Numbered from the stretch's first letter, positions 8,266 to 17,942 are shown. The stretch is 64,000 nucleotides of DNA from Scytonematopsis contorta HA4267-MV1 (GCA_019359035.1 JAHHIC010000013.1:1-64000), one strand, 5' to 3'. Numbers and translations are program-made. The notes: generated by a model from the letters alone, not told the origin.

Positions 8266-9456
8266 TTAGAGGGAACGCGGTAATTCAAAGCTAAATTCTG
8301 AACCATTACCCAACTCGCTTTTCACATAAATACAGCCATTCATCATTTTTACGAGAGAGTCTGTAATTGCTAAACCCAGTCCCGTACCTTGATAGGGACG
8401 CGAGTTACTTTGGTTAATTTGCCTAAATGGTTCAAAAATATGTCGTAGGTCTTCTGAAGCAATACCAATACCAGTATCTTTAACAGCTATCACTAATCGG
8501 TCGGGATAAATTTCATTAATTTGTATAGTAACCCCACCAGTTTCAGTAAATTTAATTGCATTTGAAATTAGATTAACTAATACTTGTCTTACTCGTGTAC
8601 GGTCATTAATTATTTTATAACTTTGGATATTTAAAAATATATTTAATGATATTTGCTTTTGCTCAGCTAATGCACGCAATTCATCTGTCGTCATTTTCAC
8701 TAATTGGGCAATATCAAATTCTTCTGGTGAAAGCTGTAAACCTCCAGCCTCAATTTTAGATAAATCAAGAATATCGTTAATTAGCGCTAATAAATTTTTA
8801 CCATTATTATAAACACGCTCCAACATATCAGCTTCCGATGCTGAGAGCTTTTCTTTTGTTTTACGTATCAACATTTGAGAAAACGCCATTATAGCATTTA
8901 ACGGCGTTCTTAACTCATGTGACATTGTAGCTAAAAATTTTGATTTTAATTCAGCAGCTTCAAGTAGCTTAATATTCTGTAGATGGATTTGTCGTTGCTT
9001 TTCTTCTAACTCTTCATTTTTACGTTTTAGTTGTTCATTTGTCTCTATTAATTGCTTATTAAACAACTCGATTTGGCTTTCCGCTTTATAAATACGAACA
9101 ACATTTTTGATAGTTTTCGATAGTAACTCGCTATTGATTCGAGATTTTGTAATGTAATCAGAAGCTCCAGCTTTCATTAACTCAACCGCAATTTGTTCAT
9201 CCCCTTGTCCAGTTAAAACTACTAAAGGAACTTTATTTCCTGTTGCGCGTATTTCTTGTATTAAAGCTAAACCATCTTTTCCCGGTAAACGGTAGTCCAA
9301 AAAAACACAGTCAAACGAGGTATCTTCCAGAAAATCCATTGCTTCTAGATAATCACTTGCCTCCAATAATGTTATATTCATATCTGATGTATTAAGAGAA
9401 CGACGTACCGCCATTCTATCTACTTCATCATCATCAACTATAAGAACTTTTAACAT
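8266..9456 (-). CDS. response regulator-histidine kinase hybrid with coiled-coil linker
   Basis: 396 residues. An N-terminal receiver domain (phosphoacceptor Asp in CVFLDYRLPG near residue 53) is joined by a long Gln/Glu/Lys-rich coiled coil (about 125-170) to a HisKA/HATPase transmitter. The H box is [15 protein letters not shown] near residue 178, the N box NLISNAIKFTE, and the G boxes DTGIGI and GTGLGLAI. It is soluble with no sensor domain. It lies 10 bases downstream of the small receiver gene at 9467 and 29 bases upstream of the next hybrid, which suggests a three-gene operon handling one phosphorelay. Confidence 0.9.
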   Translation of the reverse strand: MLKVLIVDDDEVDRMAVRRSLNTSDMNITLLEASDYLEAMDFLEDTSFDCVFLDYRLPGKDGLALIQEIRATGNKVPLVVLTGQGDEQIAVELMKAGASDYITKSRINSELLSKTIKNVVRIYKAESQIELFNKQLIETNEQLKRKNEELEEKQRQIHLQNIKLLEAAELKSKFLATMSHELRTPLNAIMAFSQMLIRKTKEKLSASEADMLERVYNNGKNLLALINDILDLSKIEAGGLQLSPEEFDIAQLVKMTTDELRALAEQKQISLNIFLNIQSYKIINDRTRVRQVLVNLISNAIKFTETGGVTIQINEIYPDRLVIAVKDTGIGIASEDLRHIFEPFRQINQSNSRPYQGTGLGLAITDSLVKMMNGCIYVKSELGNGSEFSFELPRSL

Positions 9457-9466
9457 ATTATTGAGG

Positions 9467-9907
9467 TTACTGAGGCATTTCCGAAATAGACCAATACTTA
9501 TTCAAAGTTGACATAATTTCCACAAAGTTTGAAAAGCTTACCGGTTTTACTAAATAACCAGAAACATTAAAATTGTAAGCTCCAACCAAATCCTTATCTT
9601 CATTAGAAGTAGTCAATACAACTACTGGTGTGGATTTTAATCCCGTATCGTCTCGCAACTGCTGCAAAAATTCAATACCTCCCATTTTCGGCATATTTAA
9701 ATCTAGCAGTATTAAACGACGCTCAAGTGGGATTATAGAAGGCTGACCATTAACACCCCGCAACATTTCTAAAGCTTCTAATCCGTTATTAGCGACATAA
9801 AGTGGATTAGAAATATTACCTTTTTTGAATGCCCGCTTGACATTCATGATATCAACTTCGTCATCTTCCACCAACAAGATATTAACTAATTTACTATTGT
9901 CTGACAT
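9467..9907 (-). CDS. single-domain response regulator, Rcp1-like
   Basis: A 146-residue stand-alone receiver. It has the acidic pair in LLVEDDEVD, the phosphoacceptor Asp in LILLDLNMPKMGG near residue 69, the Thr of VVLTTSN and the Lys of GYLVKPVSF. The LDLNMPKMGG pattern and overall length are those of the Rcp1 group that often partners cyanobacterial phytochromes and other kinases. No phytochrome gene lies next to it in this window. It is the first gene of the tight run 9467-8266-7133, and the PAS kinases further upstream are possible phosphate donors. Confidence 0.88.
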   Translation of the reverse strand: MSDNSKLVNILLVEDDEVDIMNVKRAFKKGNISNPLYVANNGLEALEMLRGVNGQPSIIPLERRLILLDLNMPKMGGIEFLQQLRDDTGLKSTPVVVLTTSNEDKDLVGAYNFNVSGYLVKPVSFSNFVEIMSTLNKYWSISEMPQ

Positions 9908-10231
9908 GGTTTTAACTGGAGATTGGTTTACTAATTATGTCATCATGTCAATAAAATTCAACTTTATTTAATATTTTACATATTGTAAATTAGCTATTGC
10001 ACAAATGTCTTTACTCACAAGTTAGAGTCTGGGGGGTGTAAATATCTTCCTTTCGGCATAACTTTTATACATCTAAGGGTTATTTGCTGGCTGTAAAGAC
10101 GTGAAATGTCACGTCTCTACATGTGGCAAGGGTGGGCAAGAGAAAACCACCCCACAAGATAGAGGAAGGTGCAATTTACTTTTGGGAGGGGTTTTTGCTG
10201 TATTAGAGAAAGTTGTAGAGTGTGAAAACTA
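9908..10231. other. intergenic region with dispersed repeats
   Basis: A spacer between two same-strand signalling genes. It contains a TGTAAAGACG palindromic repeat (10092-10121) followed by a degenerate CACCCCACAAGA element (to about 10160). No gene is seen. Confidence 0.6.
10092..10121. repeat. palindromic dispersed repeat, TGTAGAGACG family
   Basis: A degenerate member: TGTAAAGACGTGAAATG then TCACGTCTCTACA, with a 13-bp arm pair containing one mismatch. Confidence 0.75.
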
Positions 10232-12043
10232 TTAAATAATTTTACGCCAAGTAAAGCGAAAAGTAGACCCCTGAGAGACTTGTGATTCCAAGCGTATCAT
10301 GCATCCTTCTGATTCAATAATTTTCTTTACAATAGCTAATCCTATACCTGTATTTTCCTTTGAATCGCGGGATTTCAGTGTTTGAAAGATAGTAAAAATC
10401 TTATCATGAAATTCCGGGTCAATACCAACACCATCATCAGCAACCACAAATTCGTAAAACTCACCTAGGTCTTTAACTGAAATATTTACGCGGCCATCAG
10501 GACGATTATGATGTTTAATCGCATTACTAATAAGGTTAGTAAATACTTGCCTTAACAGTAAAGCTTTTGTTGTTAAAGTCGGCATTTCTGCTTCTATTTC
10601 AATGATAAATGTAGGCGGTGGGTCTAGAGAGTCTATAATTTCTGCTAACATTATGCCAACATTGACAAATTCTGACTTAGTTTGCACTCTTCCGACTCTA
10701 GAATATTCTAGTAAACCATTAATTAAATCTTCCATTCTCGCAACTCTTTGACGTAAAAGTTGCATTTGATATTGACTTTCTGTAGGTAATTTATCTTTCA
10801 AGTCTTCTTCTATCCACGTAGAAAGATTTGATATTGCTCGCAGTGGTGCTTTTAAGTCATGAGAGACAATATAAGCAAACTGGTCTAGCTCTTGATTACG
10901 TTCAATTAAAGTTTCGTTTGTATCAGCCAAAACTAAACTTATTCGAGATAGCTCTTTCACATTTGCTTCTAATTTTTCTTTTGCTCTAAGACGCTCTGTA
11001 ACATCTCTGATAATAACAATTTTTTGATTTCCAGGAGATAAGTCACTAATAGATATTTCAATCGGAAAGGGTTGACCGACTTTACCATGTCCTAAAACTG
11101 ATAAGGGAGAACAAGATTTATCATTGGTAAATTTCCACGGGAGCAGCTTTTCTTGCTGTTTATCATCTAAAATTAATAACTCTAAATCTTGACCAACTAT
11201 CTCTGGTAATATGTAACCAAACATTCTCGAAGCAGCCGGATTTATACTATTAATTTTGCCTTGTTCATTTAATGTAATGATACCATCAACTACGTTTTCG
11301 ACTATTCCTTGGAGCAAATTATTTCTCTGATTTAATTTTAACTCTTGTCCTTTAATTTGCCAGTCGAGTTTACTAAAAAGGTATATAGCTCCTAAATAAC
11401 TAATAATACTAATAGAGACCGAGGCTAATAAAATATTACTATTTATATCCTGAATGTTGTTTAAATACTGTCGATAAATATCAAGTTTGCGCCACTCATG
11501 TTGTTGAAAAGTATTAATCTCAGCCCGAATTCTATCCATAATTAGCTTACCCTCTTTGAGGGAACTTTCATTTTCGGCAACGGGCTTAGCTAGTAAATTT
11601 TGCTTTACATCTGTATTTTTTTGTTCTAAAATTTTCAATCTTTGTTGAGATAAAGCTTCAATGTTTTGCAGTTTTGCTAATTGGGAATTATCTAATATTT
11701 TTCCTTGGAGACTTTTGAGGCTAGAAGGTATTTCTTTAGTAGCTGTATTATAGGGTTGGAGAAATTCGAGGTTGCGGGTGAGTCTATAACCGCGACTACC
11801 AGTTTCTGCATCTAGGAGTAATTTAAGTAACTGATTGCTGTCTAAAATTATAGTTTTGGTTTGGTCAATTTGCTGATAAACTCTAAAAGTGTTTTCTCGT
11901 GACCAAACCCATCCTCCTAAAGTTGTGAATAAACAAGCTGCGGGAATAGCAGTAATAATTGCTCCTCGATGTCTTACAGGTATTTTATCCCACAATTTTT
12001 TTGTTTTTACAAATAACCTTTTAAATGATAATTTCCTATCCAT
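10232..12043 (-). CDS. membrane sensor histidine kinase, CHASE3-PAS-HisKA
   Basis: 603 residues. One membrane helix (about 27-45) and a second (about 200-222) bracket an extracytoplasmic helical domain of CHASE3 type (DAETGSRGYRLT is its typical sequence). A PAS domain follows (about 245-350), then a transmitter with H box SHDLKAPLRAI near residue 394, N box NLISNAIKHHN and G box DDGVGIDPEF. The IFQTLKSRD lid and SHDLKAPLRAI box are nearly the same in the kinases at 12089 and 15182, so these three are close paralogues with different sensors. This gene begins 45 bases after the stop of the gene at 12089 and is probably co-transcribed with it. The signal sensed is unknown. Confidence 0.9.
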   Translation of the reverse strand: MDRKLSFKRLFVKTKKLWDKIPVRHRGAIITAIPAACLFTTLGGWVWSRENTFRVYQQIDQTKTIILDSNQLLKLLLDAETGSRGYRLTRNLEFLQPYNTATKEIPSSLKSLQGKILDNSQLAKLQNIEALSQQRLKILEQKNTDVKQNLLAKPVAENESSLKEGKLIMDRIRAEINTFQQHEWRKLDIYRQYLNNIQDINSNILLASVSISIISYLGAIYLFSKLDWQIKGQELKLNQRNNLLQGIVENVVDGIITLNEQGKINSINPAASRMFGYILPEIVGQDLELLILDDKQQEKLLPWKFTNDKSCSPLSVLGHGKVGQPFPIEISISDLSPGNQKIVIIRDVTERLRAKEKLEANVKELSRISLVLADTNETLIERNQELDQFAYIVSHDLKAPLRAISNLSTWIEEDLKDKLPTESQYQMQLLRQRVARMEDLINGLLEYSRVGRVQTKSEFVNVGIMLAEIIDSLDPPPTFIIEIEAEMPTLTTKALLLRQVFTNLISNAIKHHNRPDGRVNISVKDLGEFYEFVVADDGVGIDPEFHDKIFTIFQTLKSRDSKENTGIGLAIVKKIIESEGCMIRLESQVSQGSTFRFTWRKII

Positions 12044-12088
12044 TTCTATATTAATTAGATAATTTAATTCAATTAATTTAATTTAAAT

Positions 12089-13717
12089 TTATTTATGCCA
12101 GTTAAAAGTAAACTTAGTACCTTGGTTTAACTGCGATTCTATGTTGATATAGCAGCCTTCATTGTCCAATATTTTTTTGACTAATGATAGCCCTACCCCA
12201 ATATTTTCTTTCTTATCGCGAGCTTGTAATGTTTGAAATATCGTAAATATTTTTTCGTAATATTCTGGAGCAATTCCAGGTCCATCATCAGTTACGGAGA
12301 ACTCATAAAATTTATCTTGCTCTTTAACAGAAATTTTTATATGACCAACTGTACCATTGTGGTGTTTAATTGCATTACTAATTAAGTTCCTGAAAATTTG
12401 ACGTAGTGGCAACTTTTTTGTAAAAAACACTGGCATTCCCGCTTCAACTTCAATAATGAAATTCTCTGGAGGTGCGATTTCGTCAATAATTTCTGTTAAC
12501 AATTTACCTACATCGACGCTTTCTAATACGTGTTGAATGCGTCCAATGCGGGAATATTCTAATAATCCGTCGATAAGGGCTTCCATGCGGTATACCCTTC
12601 CTCGTAATAAATTGAATTGATGCTTATTTTCTTCTGGTAATTTATTTGCGAGGTCTTCTTCTAACCATTCAGATAAGTTAGCTATAGCTCGCAATGGTGC
12701 TTTTAAATCGTGGGATGCAACATAGGCAAATTGGTCAAGTTCTTGATTACGCTTTCCTAATAATCCGGCTGTTCTTGCTAAGACCATATTTACTTGTGCT
12801 AATTCTTCTACCCTTTTTTTTAATTCATCTTGTGCTTTTTTGCGTTCTGCAATTTCTTCAATTACAGCAATATAATATTTAGGTTCATGAGTATTGTCGT
12901 CACGCCATAATGTGGGTGTAATTTCTACCCAGACGATAGAGCCATCCTTATGGATATAGCGTTTTTCCATTGTAAAAGAATCAATTTCTCCGGCAAATAA
13001 TCTTCTAACATAATTTAAATCTTCCTCTAAATCATCGGGATGGGTAATATCTTGAAAAGTTAGCTGAAGCATTTCTTCCGAACTGTAACCCACAATTTCA
13101 CAAACCTTTTGATTAACCCGTAACCACCTACCATCTAGATTTACATGAGCAATACCAACCGCAGCTCGCTCAAAAGTAGCACGAAATTTTTCTTCACTCT
13201 CACTTAACTCTGTTTTTGATAGCTCGCAATCAATAATATTTAGTGCAGTTTTATTGCTAGTTTCTTTAAATTTATTTATATTGGTATAAGTCCCTACCCA
13301 TTGAATTAGTTTTCCTTGAATATCAAAGCTTGGTTGAGCGGAAGCCAAAATCCAAAAAAAGCTTCCGTCTGCTTGTATGAGACGAAATTCAGCTTCATAA
13401 TTTTGCTGTTGTTGTACTGCTTGTTGCCAAGTTTTACGAGCATATTCACGGTCTTCTATGTGGATAGCTTGTAAAAAATTATTGCCGAAAGAAACCGCAG
13501 CTTCTAAACCTGTAATTTGAAACCATTGTTGGTTAAAATAAGTAATAGCACCAGTAGAATCTGCATACCAAACGATATGCGGTATCGACTCAATTATACT
13601 TTGGGAGCGAAATTCAGATTCATGTAACCGCTGTCTCATGTTATCCAATTCACGCTGGAGATTTTGATTGTTGGAATTAAGGCGGTCAGGATTATCAGGT
13701 ACAGGTAAGTGTTTCAT
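12089..13717 (-). CDS. soluble PAS-PAS sensor histidine kinase
   Basis: 542 residues with no membrane segment. A short coiled coil at the N terminus is followed by PAS 1 (about 35-160, including its PAC part) and PAS 2 (about 175-295), then a linker and a transmitter. The H box is SHDLKAPLRAI near residue 336, with N box NLISNAIKHHN and G boxes DDGPGIAPEY and GVGLSLVKK. No flavin-binding GxNCRFLQ motif is present, so it is not a LOV photoreceptor. It is the first gene of the minus-strand pair with the CHASE3 kinase and is divergent from the NarL-type regulator at 14047. Confidence 0.9.
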   Translation of the reverse strand: MKHLPVPDNPDRLNSNNQNLQRELDNMRQRLHESEFRSQSIIESIPHIVWYADSTGAITYFNQQWFQITGLEAAVSFGNNFLQAIHIEDREYARKTWQQAVQQQQNYEAEFRLIQADGSFFWILASAQPSFDIQGKLIQWVGTYTNINKFKETSNKTALNIIDCELSKTELSESEEKFRATFERAAVGIAHVNLDGRWLRVNQKVCEIVGYSSEEMLQLTFQDITHPDDLEEDLNYVRRLFAGEIDSFTMEKRYIHKDGSIVWVEITPTLWRDDNTHEPKYYIAVIEEIAERKKAQDELKKRVEELAQVNMVLARTAGLLGKRNQELDQFAYVASHDLKAPLRAIANLSEWLEEDLANKLPEENKHQFNLLRGRVYRMEALIDGLLEYSRIGRIQHVLESVDVGKLLTEIIDEIAPPENFIIEVEAGMPVFFTKKLPLRQIFRNLISNAIKHHNGTVGHIKISVKEQDKFYEFSVTDDGPGIAPEYYEKIFTIFQTLQARDKKENIGVGLSLVKKILDNEGCYINIESQLNQGTKFTFNWHK

Positions 13718-14046
13718 AATTAAATATGTATAATAAAGAAATTGTTGATTTATTTTGACTTATTTAATATTTTGTTTTAGAAGTTTACACTCTTACTTAT
13801 AAGAATATTTGTTAAACACTCTGCTCTCAAAGACTCTTCAGTACAACTTTTTCAATTACAAAACTCTACCTAGAGAAAGATGCAGGAAGAAATCTTATTA
13901 TAACCAATGATTCAATAAATTATTTCCCTCGACTAAAGCCATACCGAATTGCTTATGGCTAGAGATTGATGTGCTTGGACTATAAAATCCTTTATTAATT
14001 TAATGATGGAAGGAAGAAAATACACTTCTGGGAAAGGATATCAATC
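13718..14046. other. divergent promoter region
   Basis: 329 bases between the divergently transcribed PAS kinase and the NarL-type regulator. It is AT-rich. A GGAAGGAAG purine stretch at about 14009-14017 lies some 30 bases before the ATG of the regulator. I see no gene and no clear operator. Confidence 0.4.
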
Positions 14047-14766
14047 ATGAGTGAAATTAGAGTAATAGTCATTGAAGACCATAATTTAACAAGGATTGGT
14101 TTAAAAGCCGCTTTACAAGAGAAAGAGGATATAAAAGTAGTGGGAGAAGCTGCTGATGCTACGGAGGGTTTAAAGCTACTACAGATGCTGAAACCAGATG
14201 TGGCTACAGTTGATATTGGTCTACCAGATTTTGATGGTATTGAATTGACCCGCAAGTACAGAGCATTACAGGCAGAAAATGAAGAATTGCAAACAAAACT
14301 TTTAGTATTGACTATGCAAAATAGCGAACAGTCAGTTTTAGCTGCACTAGGTGCTGGTGCTGATTCCTATTGCATGAAAGATATTGAAAGTGATAAATTA
14401 ACAGATGCACTAGTATCAACTTATGAGGGCAACTCTTGGATAGACCCGACCATTGCTGATATTGTTTTACGGCAAATACGTCAAGAAGCAGAAGAAAATA
14501 TTGCCAAAAAAGGTATTAAAAGCAGAACAATTCAGTCAGTTGAGCCAGAAATTGAAAAAGTTGTTGAAAATTACCCTTTAACTACACGAGAGCTAGAAGT
14601 ACTAGAGTTGATTGTCAGTGGCTGTGACAACGCAGAAATTGGCAAACGTCTTTATGTGACTGTTGGTACTGTAAAAACCCACGTACGCAACATATTGAAC
14701 AAACTTTGTGTTGACGACCGCACTCAAGCAGCGGTGCGTGCTTTACGTACTGGAATAGTATCGTAA
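14047..14766 (+). CDS. NarL/LuxR-type response regulator
   Basis: 239 residues. An N-terminal receiver (VIEDHNLTRIGLKAAL; phosphoacceptor Asp in VATVDIGLPDFDG near residue 57) is joined to a C-terminal LuxR-type helix-turn-helix (LTTRELEVLELIVSGCDNAEI, about 178-200, then VGTVKTHVRNILNKL). The family binds DNA as phosphorylated dimers to control transcription. It is a plausible output for one of the surrounding kinases, being divergent from the PAS kinase operon and 0.4 kb upstream of the ethylene-receptor-like kinase. A rho-independent terminator lies at 14925-14957. Confidence 0.93.
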   Translation: MSEIRVIVIEDHNLTRIGLKAALQEKEDIKVVGEAADATEGLKLLQMLKPDVATVDIGLPDFDGIELTRKYRALQAENEELQTKLLVLTMQNSEQSVLAALGAGADSYCMKDIESDKLTDALVSTYEGNSWIDPTIADIVLRQIRQEAEENIAKKGIKSRTIQSVEPEIEKVVENYPLTTRELEVLELIVSGCDNAEIGKRLYVTVGTVKTHVRNILNKLCVDDRTQAAVRALRTGIVS

Positions 14767-15181
14767 TTTCTTGTAAAGTAATCTCTTGTCAAAATTTGCT
14801 AGCAAAACACTATTTCATTTTGTATCACTGATAATGTTGTTATAATTCAGTGCTATCGCTGCTATAATTTTTTTGCTGTTGAATAAATATAAATAACTTT
14901 TTGAAGATAACTTAGAACAGTTATAAACCCGCTTTCCTTGTGAAAACGGGTTTTTTTAGCTTGACATATCATTTAGGATGCCAACATTATATAATTGAAA
15001 ATCAGCATCCTATATCAAACCTGTTTGCTTTAGAATTATTTCTTCCTTTGCGTCTTTGCGACTTTGCGTGAGCGAATAATTTCTATGCCACCGGAAACGA
15101 AAAGCAAAACTGTGAGAGCAAAAGTTGGGTTTCCGTTATTCCTCAACCCAACCTACAAATATCTAAAATAAAAGAGTAAAA
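14767..15181. other. intergenic region with terminator and repeats
   Basis: It holds a terminator at 14925-14957 and a TTGGGTTTCCG ... CAACCCAACCTAC repeat at about 15124-15155. The repeat ends some 25 bases before the next gene. No gene is seen. Confidence 0.55.
14925..14957 (+). terminator. rho-independent terminator
   Basis: A stem AAACCCG...CGGGTTT, extended by TTTC/GAAA pairing across a bulge, with loop CTTGT-like and a run of seven T. It is placed about 160 bases after the stop of the NarL-type regulator. Confidence 0.8.
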
Positions 15182-16861
15182 ATGTTTATATCGACAGAAA
15201 ATATCTTAGCTGCTGCTTCATTCATGCCTCATGGAATGTGCTACTTATGGAAACCAGGGTTAGTCGCGTTACATTTGGTTAGTGATGCAATAATTGCTTC
15301 GTCCTATTTCTCTATTCCCGTAACAATTGTTCATATTGTCCGCAAGCGAAAAGATATTCCTTTTAACTGGATACCTTTACTATTTGCTGCTTTTATTATT
15401 TTTTGCGGAATCGGTCATTTAATGGACATCTGGACGTTATGGCATCCCAACTACTGGCTTTCTGGGTACATTCGGTCTGTAACAGCCATAATTTCCTTTG
15501 CAACTGCGACTGCGTTAGTTTATCTTATTCCTAAAATTATGGTTTTACCTAGTTCAACACAAATGGAAGAAGCTAATCAAAATTTATTATCAGAAATAAA
15601 TGAACGTAAACAAGCTCAAGCAGAACTAGCAAAACTCAATCAAGAACTAGAGGAGCGAGTGATAAAAAGAACGGCTCAACTGGAAGCAGCTAATTGTGAT
15701 AAAGATAAATTAATTGAGCGCGAACGTGAAGCACGAGTAGAAATGGAGCTTTATAAAGATGTAATTGAAAATATTCCTCTTGGTTGTTGTATTTGGCATT
15801 TGCAAGACAAAGATGATATTAATAGTTTTCGACTCGTTGCCACTAATCCCGCAGCCTGTAATATTTCCGGAATAAATTTGCAAGCAGAAATTGGTCACCT
15901 AATGGGTGAGTGCTTCCCCAGTATGTTACAAGAAGAGCATCATTCATTACTAGAAAATTACGCAGAAGTAGTTGTTTCTCAGCAAACAAAAATTTTTGAA
16001 AATATTAACTATGACGATAACCGTATACAAGCAACTATTTTTGCGGTGAAAGCTTTTCCTCTACCAAATAATCTTTTGGGTGTAGCCTTTGAAGATATTA
16101 GCGAGCGCAAGCAGAATGAAAAAATAATAGAAGCACGAGCAAGTGAACTAGCAACACTTAATACTATACTTTTAACAACAACCGCACAGCTAGAAAGACG
16201 TAACAGCGAGCTTGATGAATTCGCTTATGTTGCCTCTCATGATTTGAAAGCACCTTTGCGAGCTATTGCCAATCTATCGGAATGGATAGAAGAAGATTTA
16301 GAAGATAGACTAACGGAAGATACAAAACACCAGATGAATCTGCTACGGTCACGGGTACATCGGATGGAAGCTTTAATTAATGGGATTTTAGAGTACTCTC
16401 GTGTCGGACGCATCAAAAATCAGCCGGAAGAGGTAGCCGTAAGCTCACTATTAACTGAGATAATTGACTCAATAGCTCCTCCCCCAAAGTTCGTTATTGA
16501 AATCGAGGAGGAGATGCCCACCTTAGTCACCGAACGTTTGCCTTTACAACAAGTATTTACCAATTTAATTAGCAATGCGATTAAACATCACAACCGTCCG
16601 GATGGCAAAGTAAAAATATCTGTTCAAGATGTGGGCAAATTCTATCAATTTGCAGTAGCTGATGATGGTATTGGGATTGCTGCGGAATATCAAGAAAAAG
16701 TATTTGCAATTTTTCAAACTTTAGAATCTCGTGACAGGAGCGACAATACAGGTATAGGCTTATCTATTGTTAAGAAAATCATAGAAAATCAAGGCGGAAA
16801 AGTTAAAATTGAGTCACAAGTAGGGAAAGGTACAACTTTTCGATTTACTTGGATAAAGTAG
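15182..16861 (+). CDS. ethylene-receptor-like membrane histidine kinase
   Basis: 559 residues. The N terminus has three membrane helices (about 28-52, 63-85, 95-118) that resemble the ethylene-binding domain of plant ETR1 and cyanobacterial Etr1: Asp35 in SDAIIASSYFSIP, and the copper-ligand pair Cys75 and His79 in IIFCGIGHLMDIWTLWHP. A coiled coil (about 125-185), a PAS-like region (about 190-310) and a transmitter follow, with H box SHDLKAPLRAI near residue 353, N box NLISNAIKHHN and G box DDGIGIAAEY. There is no GAF domain, unlike the plant receptors and Etr1 of Synechocystis. Ethylene or copper sensing is inferred from these residues only. A receiver gene follows 231 bases downstream on the same strand. 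Confidence 0.88.
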   Translation: MFISTENILAAASFMPHGMCYLWKPGLVALHLVSDAIIASSYFSIPVTIVHIVRKRKDIPFNWIPLLFAAFIIFCGIGHLMDIWTLWHPNYWLSGYIRSVTAIISFATATALVYLIPKIMVLPSSTQMEEANQNLLSEINERKQAQAELAKLNQELEERVIKRTAQLEAANCDKDKLIEREREARVEMELYKDVIENIPLGCCIWHLQDKDDINSFRLVATNPAACNISGINLQAEIGHLMGECFPSMLQEEHHSLLENYAEVVVSQQTKIFENINYDDNRIQATIFAVKAFPLPNNLLGVAFEDISERKQNEKIIEARASELATLNTILLTTTAQLERRNSELDEFAYVASHDLKAPLRAIANLSEWIEEDLEDRLTEDTKHQMNLLRSRVHRMEALINGILEYSRVGRIKNQPEEVAVSSLLTEIIDSIAPPPKFVIEIEEEMPTLVTERLPLQQVFTNLISNAIKHHNRPDGKVKISVQDVGKFYQFAVADDGIGIAAEYQEKVFAIFQTLESRDRSDNTGIGLSIVKKIIENQGGKVKIESQVGKGTTFRFTWIK

Positions 16862-17092
16862 AGCCTGTTGAAAATCTATGCTATGTTGTTTACAATAGTA
16901 TATAGCTCTTTCCCCTATCAGCTTAAAAAACTCTTTCTTCTGACTAATGCATGAACAGAGAGTAATTGATTTGATAGTCTTTGACCTTCGAGCAAATACA
17001 TCCACCCGCAGTACAATCCAACCACAGAGGCTATAGCTGTTGTGATTGGTATTTTTGTGCGCTTATGTAAATGTAACTTTTCGGAGTAGACT

Positions 17093-17509
17093 ATGGATTT
17101 AGGACTTTCATGTGCGTCTAGGTTACAAGGTACTTCTAAAGCGCCTTTAATTTTAGCGGTAGAAGACAACGAAGATAATTTACTGATAATTGATTACATC
17201 GTGGACTCATTTAATTGTCAGTTTATTGGTGAGAGTGATGGAAAGAGAACTTTACAAATAGCCAAGGAGTTCCAGCCAGATTTAATACTTTTGGATATAA
17301 TGTTGCCGGATTTAAGCGGCTTTGATATACTGCAATGTCTGAAGCAAGACTCTTTGACTAGTAAAATTCCCGTAGTCGCAGTTACAGCTTTGGCAATGAA
17401 AGAAGACGAACAGCGCATTCAACATGCAGGGTTTGATGAATATATCACCAAGCCATTTCAATTAGAAGATTTAGAAGACATTATTCGTCGTTATCTTCCT
17501 TTACGTTAG
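17093..17509 (+). CDS. single-domain response regulator
   Basis: 138 residues, a CheY-like receiver with an extra 20-residue N terminus. Key residues are the acidic cluster in AVEDNEDN, the phosphoacceptor Asp in LILLDIMLPDLSG near residue 67, the Thr of VAVTALAM and the Lys of EYITKPFQ. It shows the DivK-like pattern often coupled to hybrid kinases. It follows the ethylene-receptor-like kinase on the same strand and could be its target. Its last 29 bases overlap the 3' end of the convergent gene at 17481. A later start near residue 20 is possible. Confidence 0.85.
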   Translation: MDLGLSCASRLQGTSKAPLILAVEDNEDNLLIIDYIVDSFNCQFIGESDGKRTLQIAKEFQPDLILLDIMLPDLSGFDILQCLKQDSLTSKIPVVAVTALAMKEDEQRIQHAGFDEYITKPFQLEDLEDIIRRYLPLR

Positions 17510-17942
17510 ATGATTTAGTGCTGCTTCCCTTTACTGATGGTTTGCCTTTAGATTTAGAGCTAGCAGCCGATTGACGAGAGGAGGGTGTCTCCGATAATAC
17601 TACTATAATACCTGTCCTACCTGTCTCTAAGGTGGCATCTGACATTAAATCCTGCACAGCTACGTTTAGTATTTCTTCTATTAACTCTTTTAATGGTTTT
17701 TTTATAGCCTCATCCAATTGCGAGCGTACTGCTTCGGCAAGTTCCTCTTTACCCTCATTTATCAAAATTTGTTCGGGTTGGGTGATGGAATTTTCTATTA
17801 TAATGGCCAATTTATCATCAAATATTTGGCAAGTAATTCTATTAGGTGTATGTGCAAACTGATTCGCATATAAAGCCTGGATGCGCTGTGAGAGAGTTCT
17901 TTCTAGTTCACCACGAGTAGGAGATGAAGTTGATGTTGTCAT
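17481..17942 (-). CDS. DUF2294-like protein
   Basis: 153 residues. The first 115 residues match the pattern of the DUF2294 family: RGELERTLSQRIQALYANQF at the start, an amphipathic helix LAEAVRSQLDEAIKKPLKELIEEI, then ETGRTGIIVVL. The last 35 residues are a Ser/Lys-rich tail of low complexity. The family's function is unknown. The gene converges on, and overlaps by 29 bases, the response regulator at 17093. Confidence 0.75.
   Translation of the reverse strand: MTTSTSSPTRGELERTLSQRIQALYANQFAHTPNRITCQIFDDKLAIIIENSITQPEQILINEGKEELAEAVRSQLDEAIKKPLKELIEEILNVAVQDLMSDATLETGRTGIIVVLSETPSSRQSAASSKSKGKPSVKGSSTKSSNVKEDNDE

Noticed and set aside
7133-9907. Possible RfpA/RfpB/RfpC regulators of the far-red response
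   Set aside because: RfpA is a phytochrome and RfpB has two receivers with a DNA-binding domain. None of the kinases or regulators here has a phytochrome GAF region or that layout.
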